From positions 1-64,000 of the forward strand of contig CAJKUC010000008.1 of assembly GCA_905203015.1 (NCBI GenBank): a DNA stretch of 64,000 nucleotides, read 5' to 3'. Positions 1 to 8,581 of this stretch are shown here, in pieces. The notes under the pieces are model-generated. The model saw only the letters and a program-made list of their open reading frames with translations. It was not told where the DNA came from and searched no databases. The stretch comes from an uncultured Christensenella sp. (GTDB lineage: Bacteria > Bacillota > Clostridia > Christensenellales > Borkfalkiaceae). Within the stretch, counting starts at the first letter, position 1, and each line of letters begins with the position of its first letter. The translations under genes were made by a program, and so were the position numbers.

Positions 1-566
1 AACCCCGTTTTCGTAGGTCCGGGGCACAGCGCGGTAACCGTGACACCGTATTTTTTCAATTCCACGGAAAGCCCCTCGCTGAGCGAAAGAACAAACGCTT
101 TAGACGCATAGTAAACGCTCATCAGGGCTCCGGGCGCAAATGCCGCCACGGAAGCGACGTTTAATATTTTTCCCGATTTTCTCTGCGTCATCTGCGGCAG
201 AATCAGCCTCGTAAGACTCATCGGCGTCATATCGTTCACCTGCACCATTGCGGTGAGTTTTTCGTGGTCTGCGCGGTGAAATTCCCCGAAATCGCCGAAC
301 CCCGCATTATTTACGAGCGCGGCGATCTCGGCTTCCTTTTCCGCCGCAAACGCATACACTTTATCTGCAGCGTCCGTATCGGAAAGATCGCAGACAAAAA
401 TTTCCGCCGAAACATTATATTCCCTCTTCACTCGTTCTTTTACGCGATTGAGTTTTTCTTCGTTTCTGGCGACGAGAATCAGATTGTACCCGTCCCGCGC
501 AAACAATTCCGCAAAACATTCGCCGAGCCCGCCCGAAGCGCCCGTGATCAGAGCAACGTTTTTCAT
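1..566 (-). CDS. Short-chain dehydrogenase/reductase, 3' part cut by window edge
   Basis: Reading the minus strand from an ATG at 566 gives an open frame that runs off the window, so the C terminus is missing. The visible 188 residues are a classical SDR Rossmann domain. The TGxxxGxG dinucleotide-binding motif is at residues 8-15, NNAG at 86-89, the catalytic Ser near 139 and YxxxK at 152-156, followed by the CPGPT segment near the cofactor. SDRs of this type are NAD(P)-dependent oxidoreductases, but the substrate cannot be told from sequence. An AGAGG sits 8 nt before the ATG. An 8-bp inverted repeat (596-613) lies just upstream and may be an operator. Family assignment is firm; the specific function is unknown. 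Confidence 0.9.
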   Translation of the reverse strand, partial: MKNVALITGASGGLGECFAELFARDGYNLILVARNEEKLNRVKERVKREYNVSAEIFVCDLSDTDAADKVYAFAAEKEAEIAALVNNAGFGDFGEFHRADHEKLTAMVQVNDMTPMSLTRLILPQMTQRKSGKILNVASVAAFAPGALMSVYYASKAFVLSLSEGLSVELKKYGVTVTALCPGPTKTG

Positions 567-700
567 TGTTTTTCCTCTTTTGTTGTATTTTCCGTATTTA
601 TCGTGCGATAAATTTATAGTACGCTTTATACTCCGCGCCGTTTATCGCGCATTTCATGAAATTTTCCTATACTGCGGTATGCAAACAACGCCGCACGCCG

Positions 701-1465
701 TCACATCATATTTTCCAGAATCAGTTTGTCCGCGACGAGAGCAATAAATTCGCTGTTCGTCGGCTTTTCGCTGCCGAGATACACCCTCGTGCCGAAGACG
801 GCGTTTATCGCGTCGATTCTGCCCCTGTTCCAGGCCACTTCGATCGCATGGCGTATCGCACGTTCCACTTTACTCGGCGTGGTTTTATACACTGCCGCCA
901 CCCCCGGATACAATTCCTTCGTTACGTTATTGATGATATGCGGACGGTTCACCGTCATTTTGATCCCCTCCCGAAGATACGCATACCCTTTGATATGCGG
1001 TGGAATCCCGATCGAAATAAAAATGTCGCTGATCTTTTCTTCCAGCGTTACCGGTTTTCTTTTCGCGGGCTGAAAATCCGCGCTTTCCTTCGGCGTTTCT
1101 TTACTTTCTCTGCACAATTCGCCCATCAGTTCCAAAGCGCCCGCTATCGCAAACGGCTTGATCAGATAATAATCCGCACCGTCCTGAATCGCGCGTTCGA
1201 TGATCGCTTCCCCCGCAACGCCCGTAGCGATAATACGGCAGGCCGGCAACGCTTCTTTTATCTCCCGTATCACCCTGCACCCGTCGATTCCCTTTAAAAA
1301 AGTGCCCACAAAAGCCACGTCGGGGGCATTCTTCAAAACTTGTTTCAATCCCGCTTCGCCGTCGTCCCCCGCATAAGTCACCGCAAAATCGCCTTGTTTC
1401 TCGATCGCCGTTTTCAATTCGTTCATCAAAATCGCATTGCTTTCCAGCACCGCCGCTTTTCTCAT
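701..1465 (-). CDS. spo0A: Sporulation master regulator Spo0A with a degenerate receiver
   Basis: 254 residues, the normal Spo0A length. The C-terminal half is a clear Spo0A DNA-binding domain: the segment around residues 190-215 (VERAIRHAIEVAWNRG) and the PTNSEFIA motif near 235 are diagnostic. The N-terminal half (about 1-120) has the CheY-like receiver fold and keeps the conserved Thr81 and Lys103. However, the phosphoacceptor position is Gly54 (in DVAFVGTFLKGIDG), and the acidic pair near the N terminus is Glu8-Ser9 rather than Asp-Asp. In characterised Spo0A, phosphorylation of that Asp by a phosphorelay or kinase drives dimerisation and DNA binding, so this protein probably cannot be activated in the usual way. 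A GAGGC lies 5-6 nt before the ATG, with a longer GGGAGG further upstream. A consensus promoter sits at 1531-1559. Confidence 0.93.
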   Translation of the reverse strand: MRKAAVLESNAILMNELKTAIEKQGDFAVTYAGDDGEAGLKQVLKNAPDVAFVGTFLKGIDGCRVIREIKEALPACRIIATGVAGEAIIERAIQDGADYYLIKPFAIAGALELMGELCRESKETPKESADFQPAKRKPVTLEEKISDIFISIGIPPHIKGYAYLREGIKMTVNRPHIINNVTKELYPGVAAVYKTTPSKVERAIRHAIEVAWNRGRIDAINAVFGTRVYLGSEKPTNSEFIALVADKLILENMM

Positions 1466-1530
1466 ATACTGCCTCAGCCTCCCGTATCCCGATAAATTTT
1501 TTCGTCTGCAATTCTTGCTTTCGTGAGACC

Positions 1531-1559
1531 ATTATACAATATATTTTTTCAAAAGTAAA
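1531..1559 (-). promoter_or_regulatory. Sigma-A-type promoter for spo0A
   Basis: On the minus strand a -35 TTTACT (1554-1559) and a -10 TATAAT (1531-1536) are separated by 17 nt, about 65 nt upstream of the spo0A start. The sequence further upstream (to about 1640) is very AT-rich and contains no gene. Confidence 0.7.
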
Positions 1560-1650
1560 GCATTTTTTTACAATATTCAGTATATTTTTAAAAAATTTTT
1601 AGATTATTTTAAAATATTCGGTCGAATTTTGTAAAAAATTATAAATTATG

Positions 1651-1693
1651 AAGAAAAGAAACGGGGAAAGACGGATTTTCCGTCGATTCCCCG
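1651..1693 (-). terminator. Rho-independent terminator of the ABC-F gene
   Basis: On the minus strand a two-part stem (CGGGGA pairing with TCCCCG, enclosing GACGGA pairing with TCCGTC) is followed by TTTCTTTTC. It lies about 90 nt after the ABC-F stop codon. With the spo0A promoter it accounts for the 314-nt gap 1466-1779. Confidence 0.75.
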
Positions 1694-1779
1694 CAGCGGA
1701 TTTCGTCGTAAAAAAGGCGATTCTCCACGTATTTTACAATTTTCGGATAACCCGCGACAGAAAGGAAAAAGCGTTTCGT

Positions 1780-3366
1780 TTATTGCGCCATTTCCTCAAC
1801 GTAATCGTCGTACGTTACGCAACGATCGTATTTTTTCTCTCCCGTCGTTGCGTCGATTTCGATGATGCGATTGCAAACGGTGTTCATCAGTTCCTGATCG
1901 TGTGAAGTAAGAAGCATGCACCCTTTATAAGAACTGAGCCCGTTATTGAGCGCGGTGATCGATTCGAGGTCGAGATGGTTGGTTGGTTCGTCGAAAATCA
2001 GGAAATTTCCGCCCTCCAGCATCATTTTAGCAAGCATACAGCGCACTTTTTCTCCGCCCGAAAGCACTTTGGCTTTTTTCAGAGCCTCTTCGCCGGAGAA
2101 AAGCATTCTGCCAAGCCAGCCGCGAAGGTATTCTTCGTAATGATCCTTGGAAAACTGCGACAGCCATTCCACCAGATTCAGATCGCAATTCTCGAAATAT
2201 TCGTTGTTGTTCTGCGGGAAATACGATTGCGTGATCGTCTTGCCCCATTGCACCGTACCGCCGTCGGGCTGTTCTTTCCCCGTCAGTACGTCGTAAAGCA
2301 TGGTGATCGTGGTGCTTTTATCGCAAAGTATGCCGATTTTTTCGTTTTTCTGCACGCTGAACGTAAGATTTTTGAAATACCCTTCTTTCGTAAGGTTTTC
2401 CACGATCAGAATATCGTTGCCGATCTCCCGCTCGAATTTGAAATCGATATACGGATATTTACGAAGAGACGGCTTGAAATCGCTGATCGTAAGTTTTTCC
2501 AGTTCTTTCTTTCTCGACGTAGCCTGACGGGATTTTGAAGCGTTTGCGGCAAAACGGGCGATAAATTCCTGCAATTCTTTCGCCCTCTGCTCGGCTTTCT
2601 TGTTCTGCTCTTTCTGCTGACGGGCGAGAAGTTGGCTCGTCTGATACCAGAAATCATAGTTGCCCACGTACATATCGATCTTGCCGAAGTCCACGTCGCA
2701 GATGTTCGTACACACTTTATTCAGGAAGTGACGGTTGTGCGAAACGATGATAATCGTATTCTCGAAATCCATCAGATAATTTTCCAGCCAGCGCACCGTT
2801 TTGATATCGAGGTTGTTGGTAGGCTCGTCCAGGAGAAGCACGTCGGGATTTCCGAAAAGCGCCTGTGCCAGAAGAACGCGTACCTTTTGCTTCGCGTCGA
2901 GATCCGCCATCAGAGAATAATGCAGTTCTTCGGGAATTTCCAGCGCGTTCAAAAGTTGCCCCGCCTGATATTCCGCGTCGTATCCGCCGAGTTCGGCAAA
3001 TTCCCCTTCCAGTTCGCCCGCGCGGATTCCGTCTTCTTCGGAAAAATCGGGATTGGCGTATAACGCGTCCTTTTCGTCCATGATATCGACGAGTTTTTTG
3101 AAGCCGAGCATTACGGTGCGGAGTACCGTTTCGTTATCGAACTTATTCTGGTTTTGCTGCAAAACGGACATACGCTCGTTTTTATCGAGCGTAACGGAGC
3201 CTTTCTGCGGCTCGATTTCGCCCGACAGCACTTTTAAAAACGTGGATTTTCCCGCGCCGTTCGCGCCGATGATTCCGTAGCAATTTCCTTTCGTAAATTT
3301 CAGATTTACGTCTTCAAACAGTTTTCTGCTGCCGAATTGCAGACTTACACCCGTAACCTGTAACAT
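1780..3366 (-). CDS. ABC-F family ATPase (YkpA/YbiT-like)
   Basis: 528 residues with two ABC ATPase domains in tandem and no membrane segments, the ABC-F layout. The first domain has Walker A GANGAGKST near residue 36 and the LLLDEPTNNLD Walker B. The charged linker is rich in Lys/Arg around 240-290. The second domain carries LSGGEKVR and DEPTNHLDLE. ABC-F proteins act on the ribosome (translation factors or antibiotic protection). The insertion pattern and length resemble the YkpA/YbiT subgroup rather than known resistance proteins; that is family knowledge recalled, not searched. The ATG at 3366 was chosen because GGAGAG precedes it by a few bases and the protein then begins MLQVTG. An in-frame upstream start at 3420 lacks a ribosome binding site. 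Confidence 0.88.
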   Translation of the reverse strand: MLQVTGVSLQFGSRKLFEDVNLKFTKGNCYGIIGANGAGKSTFLKVLSGEIEPQKGSVTLDKNERMSVLQQNQNKFDNETVLRTVMLGFKKLVDIMDEKDALYANPDFSEEDGIRAGELEGEFAELGGYDAEYQAGQLLNALEIPEELHYSLMADLDAKQKVRVLLAQALFGNPDVLLLDEPTNNLDIKTVRWLENYLMDFENTIIIVSHNRHFLNKVCTNICDVDFGKIDMYVGNYDFWYQTSQLLARQQKEQNKKAEQRAKELQEFIARFAANASKSRQATSRKKELEKLTISDFKPSLRKYPYIDFKFEREIGNDILIVENLTKEGYFKNLTFSVQKNEKIGILCDKSTTITMLYDVLTGKEQPDGGTVQWGKTITQSYFPQNNNEYFENCDLNLVEWLSQFSKDHYEEYLRGWLGRMLFSGEEALKKAKVLSGGEKVRCMLAKMMLEGGNFLIFDEPTNHLDLESITALNNGLSSYKGCMLLTSHDQELMNTVCNRIIEIDATTGEKKYDRCVTYDDYVEEMAQ

Positions 3367-3418
3367 ATCTCTCCTATTTCCGTCCGTTTCCGACGGCACG
3401 ATTACATTTCTGTCGGGC

Positions 3419-3448
3419 AAAAAAAAGCCGTCGGACGTCCCCGACGAC
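3419..3448 (-). terminator. Rho-independent terminator after acpP
   Basis: On the minus strand an 8-bp stem (GTCGTCGG with CCGACGGC, one G-T pair) with a 6-nt loop is followed by eight T. It lies 40 nt past the acpP stop and separates acpP from the ABC-F gene. Confidence 0.85.
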
Positions 3449-3488
3449 CTTTTCGCCTTTCGCGCCGAAAAAGCGCGGCTTTACATCA

Positions 3489-3716
3489 TTATTTCGTCAG
3501 TTTCGTAAGTTCGTCGACGATATCGCCCACCGTGGCGAGAGAATCGAGATCTTCTTCGGGAATCACGATTCCTTCTTCGTCTTCGAGGCGGCTTAAAAGT
3601 TCCACCATATCGAGCGAATCCGCGCCGAGATCGTCGGTCACTTTGGATTCGGGCGTAATTTTATCTGCGGGAATATTCAACGCTTCTGCCAGCATATCGC
3701 GTACTTTTTCAAACAT
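3489..3716 (-). CDS. acpP: Acyl carrier protein
   Basis: 75 residues, acidic, with the GADSLD motif (Ser near residue 36) that receives the 4'-phosphopantetheine arm. This is the standard type II fatty-acid synthesis carrier of the cytoplasm. Length and the four-helix pattern match bacterial AcpP. GGAGG precedes the ATG at 3716 by 8 nt. It has its own promoter and terminator, so it is probably monocistronic; no other fab genes are in the window. Confidence 0.96.
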   Translation of the reverse strand: MFEKVRDMLAEALNIPADKITPESKVTDDLGADSLDMVELLSRLEDEEGIVIPEEDLDSLATVGDIVDELTKLTK

Positions 3717-3773
3717 TTCCGTTTCCTCCGTATAATTTATTTCGTATCGCGGATTTTACCGCATCGTATCTTT

Positions 3774-3802
3774 ATTGTAATATGATTCTCCGGAAAAGTC
3801 AA
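3774..3802 (-). promoter_or_regulatory. Sigma-A-type promoter for acpP
   Basis: Minus strand: -35 TTGACT (3797-3802), 17-nt spacer, -10 TACAAT (3774-3779), about 58 nt before the acpP ATG. Confidence 0.75.
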
Positions 3803-3837
3803 GCCTTTTTACGGCGACTTATACGAATTGCGGGAAA

Positions 3838-5082
3838 TTATAACGAATATTTCGCGTTTTTATCGATATTCCCCACCACGCCGATCGCGTATTTGCCGCT
3901 TAAAAATGTTTTTCCGATCGCTTCTTCCACGTCGTTTTTCGTCACTTTATTGATGGAATCGAGCCTTCCCCGAAAATCGAATTCCCTGCCCGAAAGAAGC
4001 ATTTCTTTGCCGTACATCAGCATCTGCGCAGACGTGCTTTCCTGCGAAAACAAAAGCGACGATTTCATCTGCTCCCTTCCTCGTACGAACTCGTCATCGG
4101 AAATTCCGTCTTTCTTCAATTCGTCGATACATTTTCCGATCGCGCTCAGTGCGTTTTCCGCCTTGGCCGGGTTCACGCCCGCATACACTACGAGATTTCC
4201 GCAATCTTCATACGAAGAAATATAAGAATACACGGAATACGCAAGCCCCAATTTTTCGCGCACTTCCTGAAACAGACGGGAACTCATCCCGCCCCCGAAC
4301 ACGCCGTTGAACGTCTGCATGGCGTCGGCAAGCGGATCGTCACGGCTGATCGAAGGAAATCCGATCGCGAAATGCGTCTGTTCGATCTTTTTCTTTTTCG
4401 TGGCTACTCCCGACGAAAATTCCGTGCTGCGCGCGGGTGCAACGCAGCCGCCGCGTTTTAAAGAAGCGAAATACTTGTCCGTCAGACGTTCGGCAAGATC
4501 GAAATCTATGCCGCCCGCAAACGCCACCACGATATTTTCGGGATGATAATACTTCGCCTTATAATTTTCTATGTCCGCACGCGTGAACCCTTTTACGTTT
4601 TTCGCGCTGCCGAGGATATTTCTGCCGTAGCCTTTTTTTCCGTAAATCGCATTATACAGCACGTCGAAACAAAGATCGTCGGGCGTATCTTCGTTCATAT
4701 TGATTTCTTCGCACACCACGCCCTTTTCTTTTTCCGCTTCTTCTTCGGGGTACGAAGCGTTCAGAAACATATCCGAAAGCAACGAAAACGTCTCTTCCGT
4801 ATGATCGGAGGTGCATTTCGCGTAATAACACGTAAGTTCTTTCGCCGTAAAAGCATTCACCTGCGCGCCGATCCGATCGAATGCGTCGGAAATCTCGAAC
4901 GCCGTTTTCGTATCCGTACCTTTGAACTGCATATGTTCGATAAAATGCGAAAGCCCGTCTTCCGCGTCCGTCTCGTTCGCAGCGCCCGCTTTCACCAGAA
5001 TTCCCGCCGAAACTGACAGAAGTCCGTCCATCTTCTTTACGACGAGAGTCAATCCGTTTTCATAAGTTTTCACTTTAAGCAT
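3838..5082 (-). CDS. M16 family zinc peptidase (processing-peptidase-like)
   Basis: 414 residues. The inverted zinc motif HxxEH is seen as HFIEH near residue 47, and a downstream glutamate lies in the EKGVVCEEI segment near 125, as required for M16 metallopeptidases (insulysin/mitochondrial-processing-peptidase family). The C-terminal half has the second M16 domain with a GGGMSSRLFQ segment. No signal peptide is visible, so it is cytoplasmic. In Firmicutes such proteins (MlpA/YmxG group) often sit near sporulation or polysaccharide deacetylase genes; here the deacetylase-like gene lies just upstream on the same strand, 106 nt away. The substrate is unknown. Confidence 0.9.
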   Translation of the reverse strand: MLKVKTYENGLTLVVKKMDGLLSVSAGILVKAGAANETDAEDGLSHFIEHMQFKGTDTKTAFEISDAFDRIGAQVNAFTAKELTCYYAKCTSDHTEETFSLLSDMFLNASYPEEEAEKEKGVVCEEINMNEDTPDDLCFDVLYNAIYGKKGYGRNILGSAKNVKGFTRADIENYKAKYYHPENIVVAFAGGIDFDLAERLTDKYFASLKRGGCVAPARSTEFSSGVATKKKKIEQTHFAIGFPSISRDDPLADAMQTFNGVFGGGMSSRLFQEVREKLGLAYSVYSYISSYEDCGNLVVYAGVNPAKAENALSAIGKCIDELKKDGISDDEFVRGREQMKSSLLFSQESTSAQMLMYGKEMLLSGREFDFRGRLDSINKVTKNDVEEAIGKTFLSGKYAIGVVGNIDKNAKYSL

Positions 5083-5188
5083 AGTATTTCGTTTTTCTCC
5101 TTGTTTTTCCCGATTTCAGCCGTCATCCCCGCCTTCTTTTTCCCGTATCGCGGGCGCGCGGACAACGTTTTTTTGTTTTTTCTTTTTT

Positions 5189-5968
5189 TCAGCCGCCCGC
5201 CGCAAGATTTTCCGATACGGTCACAGCGCGAAGAGAATGATTTTTATAATAGGAAAGTATATCTTTCAATGCCGCCGCGGTCTCTTCTTTCGGATGCATC
5301 AATATAAAATCTCCGCCTTCGATATTTTCCGTGGCTCTGCGATAGATCAGCGAAGCGTTCCTGTCCCGCCAGTCGATCGTATCTTTCGTCCACAGGATCG
5401 TTTTCATCTCCGCAGAAGCGGCGGCAATCAGCGTGTTTTTACCGTATGCGCCCGAAGGCGGCGCGAAAAGCGTCGGTTTCACGCCCGTGAAAGCCTCCAC
5501 GATCCGATTGCACTTTTCTATTTCCGCTTCGTTTTCACGCAACGAAAGAGCGGAATGATCTTTATGGAAATACCCGTGATTTCCCGTTTCGTGCCCCCCG
5601 TTTCTGATCGCATTCAGGCAGGCTTCGTTATCGTCCGCCCAGCAGCCGCCGACAAAAAAAGTGGCTTTTGCCCCGGATTCCTCCAGCACGTTCAGAATTT
5701 CGTAAATGACGGCGGTGTTTTCGTAGACGTTGAACATCAGAGAAACGCAATCCGATCCTTTCGTACCGTAACGATACAGATTCTCGTCGCTTGCCGCAAA
5801 CACCTCTCCGCCCGTATCGTACAGACAAACGCTGCCCACCGACAAAAGCAGAAAAGCCAGAGCAAAATTCGTGATTGCCGTAAGCGGTGCGACGCGGCGT
5901 TTCTTGTGTTTTGCCGCACCCGCGCCTGTTTTGCGCGCCATATACCGTCGCTCTTTTTTTCGATTCAT
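5189..5968 (-). CDS. Polysaccharide deacetylase-like protein, catalytic Asp residues missing
   Basis: 259 residues. A basic N terminus is followed by a single hydrophobic segment at about 30-52, consistent with a signal anchor and an extracytoplasmic domain. The NodB-fold domain covers about 70-255. The metal-binding HxxxH motif is present (GNHGYFH, near 132-138), and the later PPSGAYG and FILMHP segments match motifs 3 and 5. Motif 1, normally TFDDGP, reads MFNVYEN: Asn80 and Val81 replace the catalytic base and a metal-ligand Asp. Sporulation deacetylases of the PdaB/YlxY type already vary here, but losing both acids suggests altered or absent hydrolase activity. AAGGAG precedes the ATG at 5968. 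The next gene downstream is an M16 peptidase. Confidence 0.85.
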   Translation of the reverse strand: MNRKKERRYMARKTGAGAAKHKKRRVAPLTAITNFALAFLLLSVGSVCLYDTGGEVFAASDENLYRYGTKGSDCVSLMFNVYENTAVIYEILNVLEESGAKATFFVGGCWADDNEACLNAIRNGGHETGNHGYFHKDHSALSLRENEAEIEKCNRIVEAFTGVKPTLFAPPSGAYGKNTLIAAASAEMKTILWTKDTIDWRDRNASLIYRRATENIEGGDFILMHPKEETAAALKDILSYYKNHSLRAVTVSENLAAGG

Positions 5969-6142
5969 AATTCTCCTTATCCGCCCGAAAAAATTTTTTT
6001 AAAATCAATAAGTTTAAAAATTTTTCTCTTCGTAATATTTTATGGCGATAAAAAAAGAATATGACTTTTCCGTTAACCCCCCAGTGAACGAAAGCGCGCA
6101 TGCGACGGTAAACGTGCCCGGAAAAACGGCGAGGCGGGGAAA

Positions 6143-8572
6143 TTATTTGAATTTTACGATCGTAACGCCCGCTTCACCCTCGCCGTATCTGCCGAGGCGA
6201 TACTCTTTCACGCGTTTATCCGTACGCAGCATTTCGTGAATGGCGGCGCGAAGTTTGCCGCTGCCCACGCCGTGCACGATACGCACCTCTTCCAATCCCG
6301 AGATCAACGCGGAATCGAGAAACGCCTCCACGTCGGGAACGGCTTCGGAGACGGTTTCGCCGATGACGTTGATTTCGAGCGTGGGCGCAAGGCGGGGCTT
6401 TAAGTTCTTCGTCACCTTCACTTCCGCGGGAAAAGCGCTGTTTCCGCCCGTTTTCGCCTTTCCTTTTTTCACGGATTTTTCCCCGTCGCTTTTATTTTGC
6501 CCGTTCCAGCCATTTATAAGCACGGAAAGCGCGGAAATTTTCAGTCGGAGTTTTATTTCCCCGCAACTCACCTCCGCTTCGTTCTTTTCCTTCCGCACGG
6601 AAAGCACCGCGCCCGTCTTTCCCATCGACGGAATAAATACGGCGTCGCCCTCTTTCAGTTTATCCTTATCCGCGGGGGCGAATTGCGGCGCGCTTTCCTC
6701 TTCCGTTTCCGCTTCGTACGATTCCGAGAGCAATCTGTTTTTCAGAGTCCTGGCTTTAATCAGATCGCCTTCCGTAATTTCGTTCTTTTTGAAAATATCT
6801 TCCATTTCGGAAAGCAATTCTTCCGCCTGCGCCGTTTTTTCCGCGATTTTACGGCGGACTTCCGCCTTCGCGCCCGCCTGCATTTTCTCTCTTTCCGCGG
6901 CGATTTTTTTCCGTTCTTCCTCCACCCGCGCGATTTTTTCTTTCAGTTCCGCCACCTCTCTGCCGCGCTCGATCGCAAGTTCTTCAGATTTCTGCCTGCT
7001 TTCTTCTGCCCTGCGGACGATATTTTCGAGTTTTTGCGAATCTTCGGAAAGATACGAGGTAGCCGCCGTTAAAATTTCTTCTTTCAGCCCCCATTTCCGA
7101 GCGATGGCAAGCGCGTTACTCGCGCCCGCCAGCCCGAGGCGGATCACGTAAAGAGGCTGTAACGTTTTCGCGTCGAACTGCATCGAGGCGTTTTCGATGC
7201 CCTTTGCGGTAAACGCATATTCTTTCAACGCCGAATAGTGTGTGGTGACGATTCCCGTGCAGCCGGATTTCAGAAGATATTCCACCACGGCGCGTGCAAG
7301 CGCCTGTCCTTCTTCCGGATCCGTTCCTCCGCCCAATTCGTCCAGCAGAACGAGCGAGGAAGAATCCGCTTTGTTCACGATTTCGGCAAGATTTTTCACG
7401 TGCGACGAAAACGTGGAAAGGCTTTCTTCGATACTCTGCGCGTCGCCTACGTCGCAGTAAATTTCTTTGAAAACGGCGAGATTCGCACTGTGCGCGGGAA
7501 TAAATAATCCGCATTCCGCCATCAGCGAAAACAGCCCCACCATTTTAAGAGTCACGGTTTTTCCGCCCGTATTCGGGCCGCTGACAAGCAGCCACCGATA
7601 CTCTTTTCCGAGAGAAATCGTTACGGGAACTACTTTCTTTTTATCGATCAGCGGATGCCTTCCTCCGTCGATTTCTATCACGCCCTTATCGTTCACTTCG
7701 GGGCATACGGCGGAATAGGAATACGCGTATTCCGCACGGGCGTAATAGCCGTCGATCTCTTCAAGAATTTCCTGCGCGGCGACAAGTTCGTTTTTCATTT
7801 TGCCCAGCCGCCCCGAAAGATCTTTTAAAATGCGTTCCGTTTCTTCCCGCTCGTCAAGCGTGAGCGAACGGAGTTCGTTATTCATTTCCAATACTTCTTC
7901 GGGCTCGATGAAAAACGTGGCGCCGGAAGCGGAGCGGTCGTGAATAAATCCCTTAATGTTCCGCTTGTATTCCGCACGTACGGGAATAACGTAACGATTA
8001 TCGCGCATCGTAACGATGCCGTCCTGCAGATACTTTCCTTCCGCGCCCGTGAGATATTCGCCGAGGCGCGCTTTGATTTTTTCGTTCAGCGCACGGATAT
8101 CTCTGCGAAGCGCAAAAAGTTTTTCGCTCGCATAATCGGAAAGTTCCGTATCGCTGACGATTTTCGAGGCTATATCGTCCTCTAAATTCCGATCGTAATA
8201 CAGCCCGTCGGCAAGGCGTTTCATCGTGGTGATTTCCGTATCTTCCACTCCCGCGATCGAATCGCGCGCGATCCGCACCGATCGCAGCAGATTTCCCGCC
8301 GAAAGAAGTTCCGCACAGGAAAGCGTCGCGCCTTTTTCCGCGCGCGTAAGCGAATCGCCGAGCGGCTCGTAATATTCCACCTTGGAAAGCCCGTAGGTAA
8401 ACAGCAATTTGACGCATTCTTTCGTGCGGTTCAATCGCGCTTTCGATTCGGAAAGCGCGGCGGCGGGTTCGCACGATTTCAGTTTTTCCTTACCGCCCGC
8501 CAGCACGGCGTATTCTGCCGCGTCTTCGAGAATCTTATTCAATTCCGTTTTTTCGATCGCTTTTGCGTTCAT
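6143..8572 (-). CDS. mutS2: Endonuclease MutS2
   Basis: 809 residues. The order is the MutS core and clamp (about 1-320), an ATPase domain with Walker A GPNTGGKT near 335 and LLDELGGGTDP near 410, a long charged coiled coil (about 515-620) and a C-terminal Smr domain (about 730-809) with a VHGVGSGKLR segment. This is the MutS2 layout: the protein lacks the mismatch-recognition domain I of MutS and carries an Smr nuclease-like domain. Known roles are suppression of recombination or, in Bacillus, rescue of collided ribosomes. AAGGAG precedes the ATG by 6 nt. The gene starts 9 nt after the U32 gene, so the two are almost certainly cotranscribed. Confidence 0.95.
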   Translation of the reverse strand: MNAKAIEKTELNKILEDAAEYAVLAGGKEKLKSCEPAAALSESKARLNRTKECVKLLFTYGLSKVEYYEPLGDSLTRAEKGATLSCAELLSAGNLLRSVRIARDSIAGVEDTEITTMKRLADGLYYDRNLEDDIASKIVSDTELSDYASEKLFALRRDIRALNEKIKARLGEYLTGAEGKYLQDGIVTMRDNRYVIPVRAEYKRNIKGFIHDRSASGATFFIEPEEVLEMNNELRSLTLDEREETERILKDLSGRLGKMKNELVAAQEILEEIDGYYARAEYAYSYSAVCPEVNDKGVIEIDGGRHPLIDKKKVVPVTISLGKEYRWLLVSGPNTGGKTVTLKMVGLFSLMAECGLFIPAHSANLAVFKEIYCDVGDAQSIEESLSTFSSHVKNLAEIVNKADSSSLVLLDELGGGTDPEEGQALARAVVEYLLKSGCTGIVTTHYSALKEYAFTAKGIENASMQFDAKTLQPLYVIRLGLAGASNALAIARKWGLKEEILTAATSYLSEDSQKLENIVRRAEESRQKSEELAIERGREVAELKEKIARVEEERKKIAAEREKMQAGAKAEVRRKIAEKTAQAEELLSEMEDIFKKNEITEGDLIKARTLKNRLLSESYEAETEEESAPQFAPADKDKLKEGDAVFIPSMGKTGAVLSVRKEKNEAEVSCGEIKLRLKISALSVLINGWNGQNKSDGEKSVKKGKAKTGGNSAFPAEVKVTKNLKPRLAPTLEINVIGETVSEAVPDVEAFLDSALISGLEEVRIVHGVGSGKLRAAIHEMLRTDKRVKEYRLGRYGEGEAGVTIVKFK

Positions 8573-8581
8573 TCGTTCTCC

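Noticed and set aside
1620..1626. GGTCGAA as a 0A box upstream of spo0A
   Set aside because: One mismatch to the core, single copy and in very AT-rich DNA; too weak to call.
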